A stretch of 64,000 nt of DNA from Planctomycetota bacterium. GTDB taxonomy: Bacteria > Planctomycetota > UBA8742 > UBA2392. Numbering within the stretch: position 1 is the first letter of the stretch; each line of letters begins with the position of its first letter. The stretch covers positions 1 to 64,000 of the forward strand of contig JAMQHL010000019.1 of the NCBI GenBank assembly GCA_025993795.1, written 5' to 3'. Under the pieces are notes generated by a model. That model saw only the letters and a list, made by a program, of their open reading frames with translations, was not told where the DNA came from and made no database searches. This document shows positions 1 to 6,546 of the stretch, piece by piece. A program made the translations under genes and the position numbers.

Positions 1-2
1 CT

Positions 3-302
3 GCGCAGATTGCTGCGGACCCGGAACTGGCTGCGATGTTCGCTGACCGTGATCGCAAGATCGCCATGCAGCAGGACTGGGTGAAGAAGATGGAAGAACG
101 GCTTGACCGGGGCGACCCGTCTGAGCTGGTGCCCGAGTTTCCAGCCGAGCTGTATGTCGAGCTGGTGAAAGCCGCCCGGGTTGAACCCAAAGCCGCCGAG
201 TTCAAAGCACTGGTAGACGCGGCCATGATCCGCCGCAAGCAACAGCAAGAAGCCATGCAGCAACAAGCCTCCGGGGGTAGGCCAGCCATCACGGCTGCGT
301 AG
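3..302 (+). CDS. C-terminal part of an unidentified protein (5' end outside window)
   Basis: The reading frame is open from the first bases of the window, so only the last 99 residues are seen. They are highly charged and predicted helical, with an Arg/Lys/Gln-rich tail (a QQQEAMQQQ stretch) that may be disordered. No catalytic motif or known domain is visible and I do not recognise the family. The gene ends at a TAG a few bases before a perfect short palindrome. The next gene on the same strand is an MshEN-like protein, but about 290 bases of repeat-bearing DNA separate them, so an operon link is not shown. Confidence 0.6.
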   Translation, partial: AQIAADPELAAMFADRDRKIAMQQDWVKKMEERLDRGDPSELVPEFPAELYVELVKAARVEPKAAEFKALVDAAMIRRKQQQEAMQQQASGGRPAITAA

Positions 303-400
303 GCCGTGGGCGAGACGCCCACACCACTCACTGCATGCGGGCGGGACGCTCACACCACGCACTGCATGCGGGCGGGACGCCCACTCCACACACTGCCACC
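303..400. repeat. Palindromic GGGCG-type repeats with a 31-base direct repeat
   Basis: The stretch begins with a perfect palindrome (GTGGGCG, AGA, CGCCCAC) four bases after a stop codon. Two exact 20-base copies of a unit containing GCGGGCGGGACGC then follow 31 bases apart, the second again forming a GGGCG/CGCCC hairpin. Only two units with diverged flanks are present, so this is a dispersed intergenic repeat rather than a CRISPR. Confidence 0.75.
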
Positions 401-588
401 CCGCTTGCGGGGGCTGTGGCAATTTGGGAAAGGCGTTGGTTCCGGGCTGGCTGCTTTCTGATCCGTGGCCCAGAAGTGCCATATTGTGCTGGCGGTCTCT
501 CCGGCGCACCGCCTTTCCGGTTCTTCGCACTTTTGGTGTGCTTTGGGTGTGTTATCATCTGCGGCGTTGTCGCTTCGGAACACCATCG

Positions 589-1260
589 ATGGCCACCACC
601 AAGATTGAAGTCCTGTTCGGCAAGATTGCGGTTTCCTGTGGTTTCATCACGGAAGAGCAGCTTGGTAAAGCCGTAGAGGCGCAGGAAAATGCACCCGACG
701 GCACTCACCTTGGCAAGATCATGGTGGACCTTGGCCTGCTCAGCGACGAAGAGCTGATGACCGTGCTGGCCATCCAGCGCGAGAACCGTTCGCGCCTGGA
801 GATGTCGCCCGCTGTCCGCAAGATGGGCATGACGCTGGGCCGCCTGGCTATCGAAAAGAACTACTGCAACGAGCTGCAGGTTCACGAGTGCATCCGTGAG
901 CAAGCAAAGCTTGAGCGCTTCAACCTGTTTTTCAGGCTGGGCGAGGTGATGGTCAGCAAGCAGGCTTTGACGGCTGACCAGGTGCACGAGTTACTGCAGA
1001 CCCAGAACATCACGATTCTGGGCTGTCCGGCGTGCTTCAGTAAGTTCAACGTGCTGAACTACAAAGACGGCATGGCAATCGCCTGCCCCAAGTGCGGCCA
1101 CCCTGAGCTGGAACGCCCGGTCACCATGCCGGCGCTGAAGGTCGATGGCAGCATCGACGAAGGCGACAGCAAGAAGGCCATGAAGAAAGAAGCCGAGGCC
1201 AACCTGCCGGAATCTCTGCGCGATATGGAGCAGGATTTCAAGCCGCCAACGAGGGAATGA
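589..1260 (+). CDS. MshEN-like (type II secretion/type IV pilus ATPase N-domain) protein with C-terminal zinc ribbon
   Basis: The 223-residue product starts with two helical repeats of the kind found at the N-terminus of GspE/PilB/MshE ATPases (FGKIAVSCGFITEEQL, then LGKIMVDLGLLSDEEL). A related segment follows at about residues 75-140. No Walker motifs are present, so this is a stand-alone regulatory or binding module, not an ATPase. Residues about 145-180 hold two CxxC pairs (CPAC, CPKC) that form a probable zinc ribbon; the tail is charged. MshEN domains in known proteins bind cyclic di-GMP, but I cannot confirm the binding residues here. The pilin-like genes downstream support a role in type IV pilus or type II secretion. 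The frame is open further upstream, but similarity begins at this ATG. Confidence 0.7.
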   Translation: MATTKIEVLFGKIAVSCGFITEEQLGKAVEAQENAPDGTHLGKIMVDLGLLSDEELMTVLAIQRENRSRLEMSPAVRKMGMTLGRLAIEKNYCNELQVHECIREQAKLERFNLFFRLGEVMVSKQALTADQVHELLQTQNITILGCPACFSKFNVLNYKDGMAIACPKCGHPELERPVTMPALKVDGSIDEGDSKKAMKKEAEANLPESLRDMEQDFKPPTRE

Positions 1261-1265
1261 TTACC

Positions 1266-1385
1266 TCGTTCCGAGTTCCGGGTTCCGGGTTTAGGGTATT
1301 GGGTTTAGGGGAGCTGCTTGAGTCATCGAGTGGGTTGCCCTTAAACCCCAAACCCGACGCTCCAACCTCCAACCTCCAACCGTAC
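1266..1385. repeat. Low-complexity dispersed repeat, GTTCCGAGTTCC / GGGTTTAGGG / CCAACCTCC types
   Basis: The block reads as successive near-repeats: GTTCCGAGTTCCGGGTTCC, then GGGTTTAGGG with a variant, an inverted version (CCTTAAACCCCAAACCC) and three CCAACCT units. A second block of the GGAACCCGGA/GGAACTCGGAACCC type, in inverted orientation, lies just upstream of the DUF58 gene near 47.1 kb, so the family is dispersed. No coding potential is seen. Confidence 0.65.
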
Positions 1386-1416
1386 CTGAATTCCGCGTTC
1401 CTGCCCTTGGTCACAC

Positions 1417-1453
1417 ACGCGTGTAAGATGATGTAATTGAGAATCTTACGCGT
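1417..1453. promoter_or_regulatory. Imperfect inverted repeat upstream of pilin promoter
   Basis: ACGCGTGTAAGAT and ATCTTACGCGT face each other across 13 bases, with two extra bases in the left arm. The element sits about 40 bases upstream of the -35 box of the first pilin-like gene, so it could be an operator. It is absent from the equivalent place upstream of the second pilin-like gene. Confidence 0.35.
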
Positions 1454-1494
1454 GCGGAACAGCCTTTGCTGTCAGGGCTCCGTGCGACGCCTGC

Positions 1495-1539
1495 TTGACG
1501 AGGGCCGCCGCAACCCTGATACTGGATGCGTCGGATGCC
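1495..1539 (+). promoter_or_regulatory. Promoter TTGACG-N17-GATACT plus downstream GTCGGATGCC box
   Basis: A good sigma-70-type -35 box and a 4/6 -10 box are separated by exactly 17 bases. Six bases after the -10 box lies GTCGGATGCC. The same 10-mer at the same distance follows the promoter of the neighbouring paralogue, which argues that both are real. The predicted leader to the TTG start is about 60 bases. Confidence 0.6.
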
Positions 1540-1589
1540 CTGTAAAGTTAGGGACGGTCCTTACGTTAACCCAAACAAGGGGAAAAGCT

Positions 1590-2234
1590 TTGAAACGGAA
1601 CATGCGTAGTGGTTTCACTCTCGTCGAACTGATGGTGGTCATCGGCATCCTGGGGCTGCTGGTTGGCATCCTGGCGGTCGCCGTGATCCCCAAACTCACC
1701 GAAGCCAAGAACAAGCTGGAAATCAAGCAGCTTGGTGACATCAAGACCGCATTCGACAACATCTCGATCGACAAAAGCAAGGCAGGCCAGCTTCAGAAGG
1801 CACCGCTCAAAGAGGCGCGTGGCCGCAAGTTCTTCGAAGTGGCCTTCAAAAAGAAGCTGCTGAACGATGACCTTGTGGGCAAGATCGTCAGCCTGAACAG
1901 CGGCGATACCTCGGCCGACAAGGCGTTCATCACAGACGAAAACATGGAACTGGGCGAGCTGAACTGCTCGTACACCGCGCCTATCGGCGGTGAACTGCTG
2001 GTACTGATGAAGAAGACCGGCAAGTTGCGCAAAGTGCTGATCACGTTCAACGCGCGCAACTGGCTGAACTATGCGGATCATGGCACGATCATCCAGTTCT
2101 CGGATGGCGAGACGGCTGACTACATGAACAAAGACACCGCTGCCACCGAGTACCAGATTGATGCCGATACGTGGGACACCAACCCGGCAGACATCATCGG
2201 CAACAAGCCACCGTTTGATAAGACCTACGAGTAG
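1590..2234 (+). CDS. Type IV pilin / type II pseudopilin-like protein
   Basis: The 214-residue product has a prepilin signature: a short basic leader, then GFTLVELMVVIGILGLLVG, with cleavage expected after Gly and the usual Glu at +5. The hydrophobic helix anchors the protein in the inner membrane before pilin or pseudopilin assembly. The C-terminal domain contains FNARNWLNY, a WSDGE-like FSDGE and a tail GNKPPF, all recurring in the next gene, so the two are paralogues (about 1 kb apart). It is longer than a typical pseudopilin globular domain. The chosen TTG start has AAGGGG seven bases upstream; an in-frame ATG four codons later is an alternative. A strong terminator follows, so it is probably monocistronic. 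Confidence 0.85.
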   Translation: MKRNMRSGFTLVELMVVIGILGLLVGILAVAVIPKLTEAKNKLEIKQLGDIKTAFDNISIDKSKAGQLQKAPLKEARGRKFFEVAFKKKLLNDDLVGKIVSLNSGDTSADKAFITDENMELGELNCSYTAPIGGELLVLMKKTGKLRKVLITFNARNWLNYADHGTIIQFSDGETADYMNKDTAATEYQIDADTWDTNPADIIGNKPPFDKTYE

Positions 2235-2255
2235 TCAACACCCGGCAAGTCATTC

Positions 2256-2285
2256 AAAAGCCCCCGCGAATGCGGGGGCTTTTTG
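2256..2285 (+). terminator. Rho-independent terminator
   Basis: AAAGCCCCCGC pairs with GCGGGGGCTTTTT across a four-base loop, 20 bases after the pilin-like stop codon. Confidence 0.9.
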
Positions 2286-2618
2286 TTGCCTGGCCCCGCA
2301 AATCGGCACGGCGCCTCGCACGGCGGCTTGCGCAACCGCGAAACAAGCGGGGGATCGGCTGGACGCAGGTGCTGTGGTGGGGGAGACTGAGGATGTCGGA
2401 TACCCATGCGCGCTGACCGCCTTGGGGGCCTTGCCATGGATCCCGACTTACCTGCACCTGCAAACCGAACCTCTTCCGTTACTCCGACATAGCGCGTTCA
2501 ATCTCGTTGCGCCCGCCCGGCGGGCGTGTCGTCGTTTTTCCGGGCCAACTGCCACGGGGCTGTTGTCTGTTTGTGTGCTGTAACTGCTTGCAGCTACATA
2601 AGTTGTGCCGAGTTTGAC

Positions 2619-2663
2619 TTGACGACACGGCATCCGCAGGCGAGACTTTGACTGTCGGATGCC
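2619..2663 (+). promoter_or_regulatory. Promoter TTGACG-N17-GAGACT plus GTCGGATGCC box
   Basis: It has the same -35 hexamer, 17-base spacer, related -10 box and identical 10-mer six bases downstream as the promoter of the first pilin-like gene. The bases between the boxes differ, so the spaced elements are what is shared. Confidence 0.55.
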
Positions 2664-2698
2664 TTCCACAGGCGCGAGTACCCAATTTCGAGAAAACC

Positions 2699-3334
2699 AT
2701 GCTACCCCGAAACAAGGCATTCACGCTCGTTGAGCTGATGATCGTCATTGCCATCCTTGGCTTGCTGGCCGCTGTGCTTACGGTGGCTGTCACCCGGCAT
2801 ATGAAGAAGGCCAGCGCCGACATGGACGCGATCAGCCTGGGCAAGCTGCACGCCCAGTTGCAGACGGCTGCCAACGACGGGTCGCTGAACCGCAAGTTCA
2901 GCGCGTCTGAGAACAAAGAGAAGTCCGGGCGCGCGTTCTGGTACGCCTGCTTCAAGGGCAAGATCCTGGATGACTCATTGCTGTCAAGCATCGTCAGCAA
3001 GGGCGGAGCTGACAGTGCGGTCGCCAAACACGAACTGGATGCAATGACCGAACTGCCCGCCGAGTCGTGCAGTTACACCGCGCCGAAGATGGGCGAGTTC
3101 AAGCAACTGTTGACAGGTAAAGAGCGTGTTGTGCTGTTCACGTTCAACGCTCGCAACTGGTTCAACTATGACGGCCTGGACCGCGGCACGCTGGCGGCCT
3201 GGTCGGATGGTGAAGTGGCTGAGTACTGGCCGCTGGACCGCATCAATGAAATCAGCGAGGTCAGCCAGGCAGACTGGGACGCGCCTGCTGACCTGCTGGG
3301 CAACAAGAAGCCATTCCACAGGACCCACGAATAG
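2699..3334 (+). CDS. Type IV pilin / type II pseudopilin-like protein (paralogue of the preceding gene)
   Basis: The 211-residue product begins with a short leader, then AFTLVELMIVIAILGLLAA, a prepilin peptidase site (cleavage after Ala, Glu at +5) and a membrane-spanning helix. The globular part shares CSYTAP, TFNARNWFNY, WSDGE and a final LLGNKKPF segment with its neighbour. The two clearly arose by duplication, although the intervening sequence has diverged. The start ATG opens directly before the leader; no strong Shine-Dalgarno is seen. The conserved C-terminal motifs are unlike the minor pseudopilins I know, so the pair may build a lineage-specific filament or secretion pseudopilus. Confidence 0.85.
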   Translation: MLPRNKAFTLVELMIVIAILGLLAAVLTVAVTRHMKKASADMDAISLGKLHAQLQTAANDGSLNRKFSASENKEKSGRAFWYACFKGKILDDSLLSSIVSKGGADSAVAKHELDAMTELPAESCSYTAPKMGEFKQLLTGKERVVLFTFNARNWFNYDGLDRGTLAAWSDGEVAEYWPLDRINEISEVSQADWDAPADLLGNKKPFHRTHE

Positions 3335-3352
3335 CGGTCTGGCCGACACCAC

Positions 3353-3377
3353 GGGGGCGCAGCGTGCTGCGCCCCTA
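3353..3377. repeat. Perfect palindrome overlapping the stop codon of the TPR gene
   Basis: GGGGCGCAGC and GCTGCGCCCC flank a two-base loop. Read on the minus strand the element starts TAGGGGCGC, and its TAG is the stop codon of the TPR gene. Comparable palindromes abut stop codons near 27.9 and 37.45 kb. It could also end transcription of the two convergent genes, but there is no T run. Confidence 0.7.
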
Positions 3378-4049
3378 CCCATCCAGCGTGTGCAGCGGGC
3401 TGCCCGGTTCCTGCAGTTCGATCTCGATCATGGCGTCGGCGCGGTCGGCGTGTTCCAGCTTCAGGCGTGTCAGCACTTCGCGCGCTGCGTCCAGCCGTCG
3501 CAACAGGCACAGTGTCTTGAGCAGCCAAAGCAGGGCGTCGGCGGAGCTGCCTGCGGCTTCCAGTGGCTCGACAGCAAGCTCAGGGTCGCCGGACTGGTAG
3601 CGGGCGATGCCCAGCAGCAGCAGCGAGTCAGGGTCGTCGGGCTCGATGCTCAGCACGGCGTCAATTTCGGCCAGTGCGGTCACGAACTCGCCCTTGTGCA
3701 ACAGCGCGGACGCCATGTTGCGGCGGATGAAGGGCATGTCGTGCTCTTCCAGCGCTTCGTCCAGCAGCTTCAATGCCTCGTCCGCGCGGCCTTCACGCAT
3801 GTGTTCGAGCGAGTATGAGTTAAGGGTTGTCGCAAACGGCTCCTTTTCGGTGCGATCAAGACCCTGCACCTCGCGGCGCTTGCGCCAGAGATCGACCAGC
3901 GGTGCCGTCATGCCGTGCTCGTTCAGGATTTCGGCGGCCACAAGCCAGGTGTAGGCTTCGGCGCTGCATGCCAGTTCTTTGGCCAGGCGCCTGGCATGGC
4001 TGCGCTCGCCTGCATCAAAGGCAGCGCGAATGTCGTCAGGAGTGGGCAT
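3375..4049 (-). CDS. TPR-repeat protein in the nifU-nifS operon
   Basis: The 224-residue soluble protein is all-helical with tetratricopeptide-type periodicity. Three to four repeats can be seen from about residue 80 (ADEALKLLDEALEEH, FVTALAEIDAVLSIEP, PELAVEPLEAAG, DAAREVLTRLKLEH). There is no signal peptide or membrane segment, so it is cytoplasmic. TPRs mediate protein-protein contacts and no enzyme motif is visible. Its ATG lies 21 bases after the cysteine desulfurase stop on the same strand, so it is probably the last gene of that operon. A role with Fe-S assembly is suggested by position only. The stop codon is shared with a palindromic repeat. Confidence 0.8.
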   Translation of the reverse strand: MPTPDDIRAAFDAGERSHARRLAKELACSAEAYTWLVAAEILNEHGMTAPLVDLWRKRREVQGLDRTEKEPFATTLNSYSLEHMREGRADEALKLLDEALEEHDMPFIRRNMASALLHKGEFVTALAEIDAVLSIEPDDPDSLLLLGIARYQSGDPELAVEPLEAAGSSADALLWLLKTLCLLRRLDAAREVLTRLKLEHADRADAMIEIELQEPGSPLHTLDG

Positions 4050-4070
4050 GTTCGTGGCCTGCTTCGCCGG

Positions 4071-5303
4071 CTATTTCACCTGCGCAAAGTATTCGCGGTG
4101 GCGCTGCAAAGCCTCATGCGTAAGGCCCGCGGGTTTGTGATCGTGACCGAAGGGGCTTATCTCCCGCAGACGCTTCACGATCTTTGCTGTCTTCTGGACC
4201 AGTTCGTCAACTTCATCAGCGCTGGTGTAGCGGCTGGTGCAGAAGCGCACGCTGCCGTGGATGGCGCTCAGCGGAACGTTCATTGCCAGCAGCACGTGTG
4301 AAGGTTCCAGGCTGCCGGACATGCAGGCGCTGCCGGCGCTGACGCAGATGTTCTCGGCGTCCATCATCATCAGCAGCGCTTCGCCATCAATGTACCGAAA
4401 GCCGACGTTGAGCGTATTCGGCAGACGTTCGTGCTGGTCACCGTTGATCACGAGATCGTCCAGCGTGTTCAGCAGGCTATGCTGCAGGCGGTCGCGCATC
4501 GTCTGCATGTGGGCGGCGTAGTCATTCAGCCTGGCGCTTACCATGCGCGCCGCTGCCCCCATCGCGACAATGCCCAGCACCGCTTCGGTGCCTGCACGCC
4601 GCCCGCGCTCGTGGTGACCGCCGCGCAGCAACGGCGTGTAGCCGGCGTCTTTGCGAACGAACAATGCGCCTGTGCCCTTGAGGCCATGGAACTTGTGGGC
4701 ACTGATGGTCAGGTAGTCGATGGCTGCGTGTTCGGTAAGGTCGATGCCGAGTTTGCCTGCGGCCTGTACGGCATCGACATGCAGCAGGGCGCCGAATTGC
4801 TTGGCGATGTCGCCTGCTGCGCTGATCGGGCTGATCACGCCGGTTTCGTTGTTGGCCCACATCAGTGAAACCAGCGCGGTATCTCCGCTGATCTCGTTGC
4901 GCAGTTCATCCAGGTCGATGTGACCCAGGCGATCGACGCTTAGCTCGGTGACGCGGTAGCCGCTGTCTCTAAGGTATCGGGCCACCTCAAGCACTGATGC
5001 GTGTTCCGTGCGCGTCGTGATGATGTGTTTGCGCTCGGGCAGGCTCTCAACCGCCGAGTAGATTGCGGTGTTGTTGCCCTCGGTTGCGCCGCTGTTGAAC
5101 ACCAGTTCGGCGGGCGTGCAGTTCAACATGCGCGCCACGCCTTCGCGGGCCTTTTCAATCTCGTGGCGCGCTTTCTGTCCGAAGCTGTGTGTGCTGCTTG
5201 GGTTGCCCCAGCCGTCGCCGATCATGGGCAGAATCGCCTCAACCGTTTCCGGCGCCGGGAATGTCGTGCTGTTGTTGTCGAAGTAGATGGGTTGATTGCT
5301 CAT
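4071..5303 (-). CDS. nifS: Cysteine desulfurase, NifS/IscS class I
   Basis: This PLP enzyme converts cysteine to alanine and delivers persulfide sulfur for Fe-S cluster assembly. Its 410 residues match the family length. The N-terminus has YFDNNSTT and NPSSTHSFG; the PLP lysine lies in SAHKFHG (Lys204); RAGTE and the mobile-loop cysteine in SAGSACMSG (Cys327) are all intact. The catalytic loop is the longer class I type. It follows nifU by 49 bases on the same strand and precedes a TPR gene, so it is probably cotranscribed. With its active residues intact, the enzyme should work even though the adjacent NifU scaffold domain is degenerate. nifS and iscS are hard to separate by sequence; the neighbour favours the nifS name. 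Confidence 0.93.
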   Translation of the reverse strand: MSNQPIYFDNNSTTFPAPETVEAILPMIGDGWGNPSSTHSFGQKARHEIEKAREGVARMLNCTPAELVFNSGATEGNNTAIYSAVESLPERKHIITTRTEHASVLEVARYLRDSGYRVTELSVDRLGHIDLDELRNEISGDTALVSLMWANNETGVISPISAAGDIAKQFGALLHVDAVQAAGKLGIDLTEHAAIDYLTISAHKFHGLKGTGALFVRKDAGYTPLLRGGHHERGRRAGTEAVLGIVAMGAAARMVSARLNDYAAHMQTMRDRLQHSLLNTLDDLVINGDQHERLPNTLNVGFRYIDGEALLMMMDAENICVSAGSACMSGSLEPSHVLLAMNVPLSAIHGSVRFCTSRYTSADEVDELVQKTAKIVKRLREISPFGHDHKPAGLTHEALQRHREYFAQVK

Positions 5304-5352
5304 GGTAGGTCGTCAAGCGTAAGCTCGCGGCGGTTGCGTGGCAACGCCCCGC

Positions 5353-6249
5353 TTAGCGCATCGGTGGCGCGTGCAGCTCCGCGCTGTGTTCGGTCGTGTC
5401 GATCACTTCCAGCGTCGGGTCCACCATTTCGCGCAGGCGGTCCTGCACAAAAAACTTCATGGTGGCGGAGCTTGAGGCGCACGAGTTGCAGTGCCCGTGC
5501 AGCGTTACGTAGACCTTGTTGTCACGGATATCGACCAGTTCCATGTCGCCGCCGTCCATGGCCAGACCCGGTCGAATCTCGCGGTCAAGTACCTCTTGGA
5601 TCTTCTGGGCCAGCGCCAGGTTGCTGAAGGCCGGCTTGCCTTCTGCCGTTGCCGGGGCGGGTTTGGCTGCAGCGGGTTTTTCCGCGTGCACGCGCCCCAG
5701 TATAGCTTTCAGGTCCGCGTGGCAGCTGGTGCAGCCGCCGCCGGCTTGCGTGTAGTGCGTAATGCCCTGGATGTCGGTAAGGCCGTGGTCGCGAATGGCC
5801 CGCTCAATCTTGTGTTCGGGCACGCTGTAGCAGCGGCAGACGTGAAACTCTTCGTCTTCGTCGAGCTCGTTGTCGAGATCAATGCCGCGGGCGCGGGCGT
5901 AGGCGACTTCGAGCGCATCCATGGCCAGCACGCAGGTATGCATTTTCTCGGCGGGCAAACCGCCAAGACGGTTGCTGATGTCGGCGCTGGTGATGCGAGC
6001 AGCTTCATCGATGTGCTTGCCCCTAAGCAACTCCGTGAGAACACTTGCCGCAGCAATGGAACTTGGACTGCCGAAGACCTGGAACGTTGCCGCCACAATG
6101 TTCTCGGACTCATCCAGCTTGAGAAACAGTTTCATTGCCTGGCCGCTGGAGAGTGACCCGACTTCTCCGACTACGGTCGCATCGTTCAGCACGCCGACGT
6201 TGCGCGGGTTGATAAAGTGATCCTTGAGCTTGGTAGTGTAGCCAATCAC
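5353..6249 (-). CDS. nifU: NifU-like Fe-S protein with cysteine-less IscU scaffold domain
   Basis: The 298 residues show the full NifU layout: an IscU-like domain (1-125), a BFD-like [2Fe-2S] domain (about 135-185) and a C-terminal Nfu domain (about 210-280). BFD cysteines (138, 140, 173, 176) and the Nfu CxxC (254, 257 in CNSCASS) are present. In the IscU-like part the fold is recognisable (INPRNVG at 13-19, HTCVLAMDAL near 104), yet all three scaffold cysteine positions are changed: Ser35 in LSSGQAMKL, Ser61 in FGSPSS and Thr105. One cysteine remains, at 106, shifted by one position. So this domain probably cannot assemble clusters in the usual way, while the other two could still carry them. 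The GTG start has GGGGA six bases upstream. It is the first gene of the nifU-nifS-TPR set. Confidence 0.9.
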   Translation of the reverse strand: MIGYTTKLKDHFINPRNVGVLNDATVVGEVGSLSSGQAMKLFLKLDESENIVAATFQVFGSPSSIAAASVLTELLRGKHIDEAARITSADISNRLGGLPAEKMHTCVLAMDALEVAYARARGIDLDNELDEDEEFHVCRCYSVPEHKIERAIRDHGLTDIQGITHYTQAGGGCTSCHADLKAILGRVHAEKPAAAKPAPATAEGKPAFSNLALAQKIQEVLDREIRPGLAMDGGDMELVDIRDNKVYVTLHGHCNSCASSSATMKFFVQDRLREMVDPTLEVIDTTEHSAELHAPPMR

Positions 6250-6546
6250 GTTGTTTCCCCAGACATGCAGATAACAGCATACCGGACTCAGTTAGTCCAG
6301 ATTAGGGTCAACCGTGGCCGCGGAGCTCGAATGCATGCGCCAGCACCCCTTGGTGCGCGAGTTGCTGCCCCGCGCCCCTACATTGCGTCGCATTTGAACT
6401 GGCGGCGTTTCTAGCTGCCTGGATGCGCCGACATCCGCCGCCGGAACTGGGGCGGATGAAGCATACGCAGTCCGACGTGTGGGCGCGTTGGCGGACGGCA
6501 CTGGCGCGCGTTTGCCAGCCGGATGACATCGCGCTAACCTTCGGCC
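6250..6546. other. Divergent intergenic region
   Basis: About 300 bases lie between divergently transcribed nifU and the methylase-like gene, so promoters in both directions are expected, but no convincing -35/-10 pair was seen. The overlapping frames have no family features. An in-frame TAA ten bases before the methylase ATG limits that gene's 5' extent. Confidence 0.5.

Larger units (their letters stand above)
2235..2698. other. Intergenic region between the two pilin genes
   Basis: It holds the terminator of the first pilin gene and, at its right end, the promoter module of the second. The central 330 bases are GC-rich with no credible gene on either strand and no repeat I could match elsewhere in the window. 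Confidence 0.6.

Noticed and set aside
303..400. Possible CRISPR array from the 31-base repeats
   Set aside because: Only two units, GC-rich palindromes in the unit itself, and no unique spacers or cas genes.
2286..2618. Small RNA or hidden gene between the pilin genes
   Set aside because: No promoter, terminator pair or coding signal is present.
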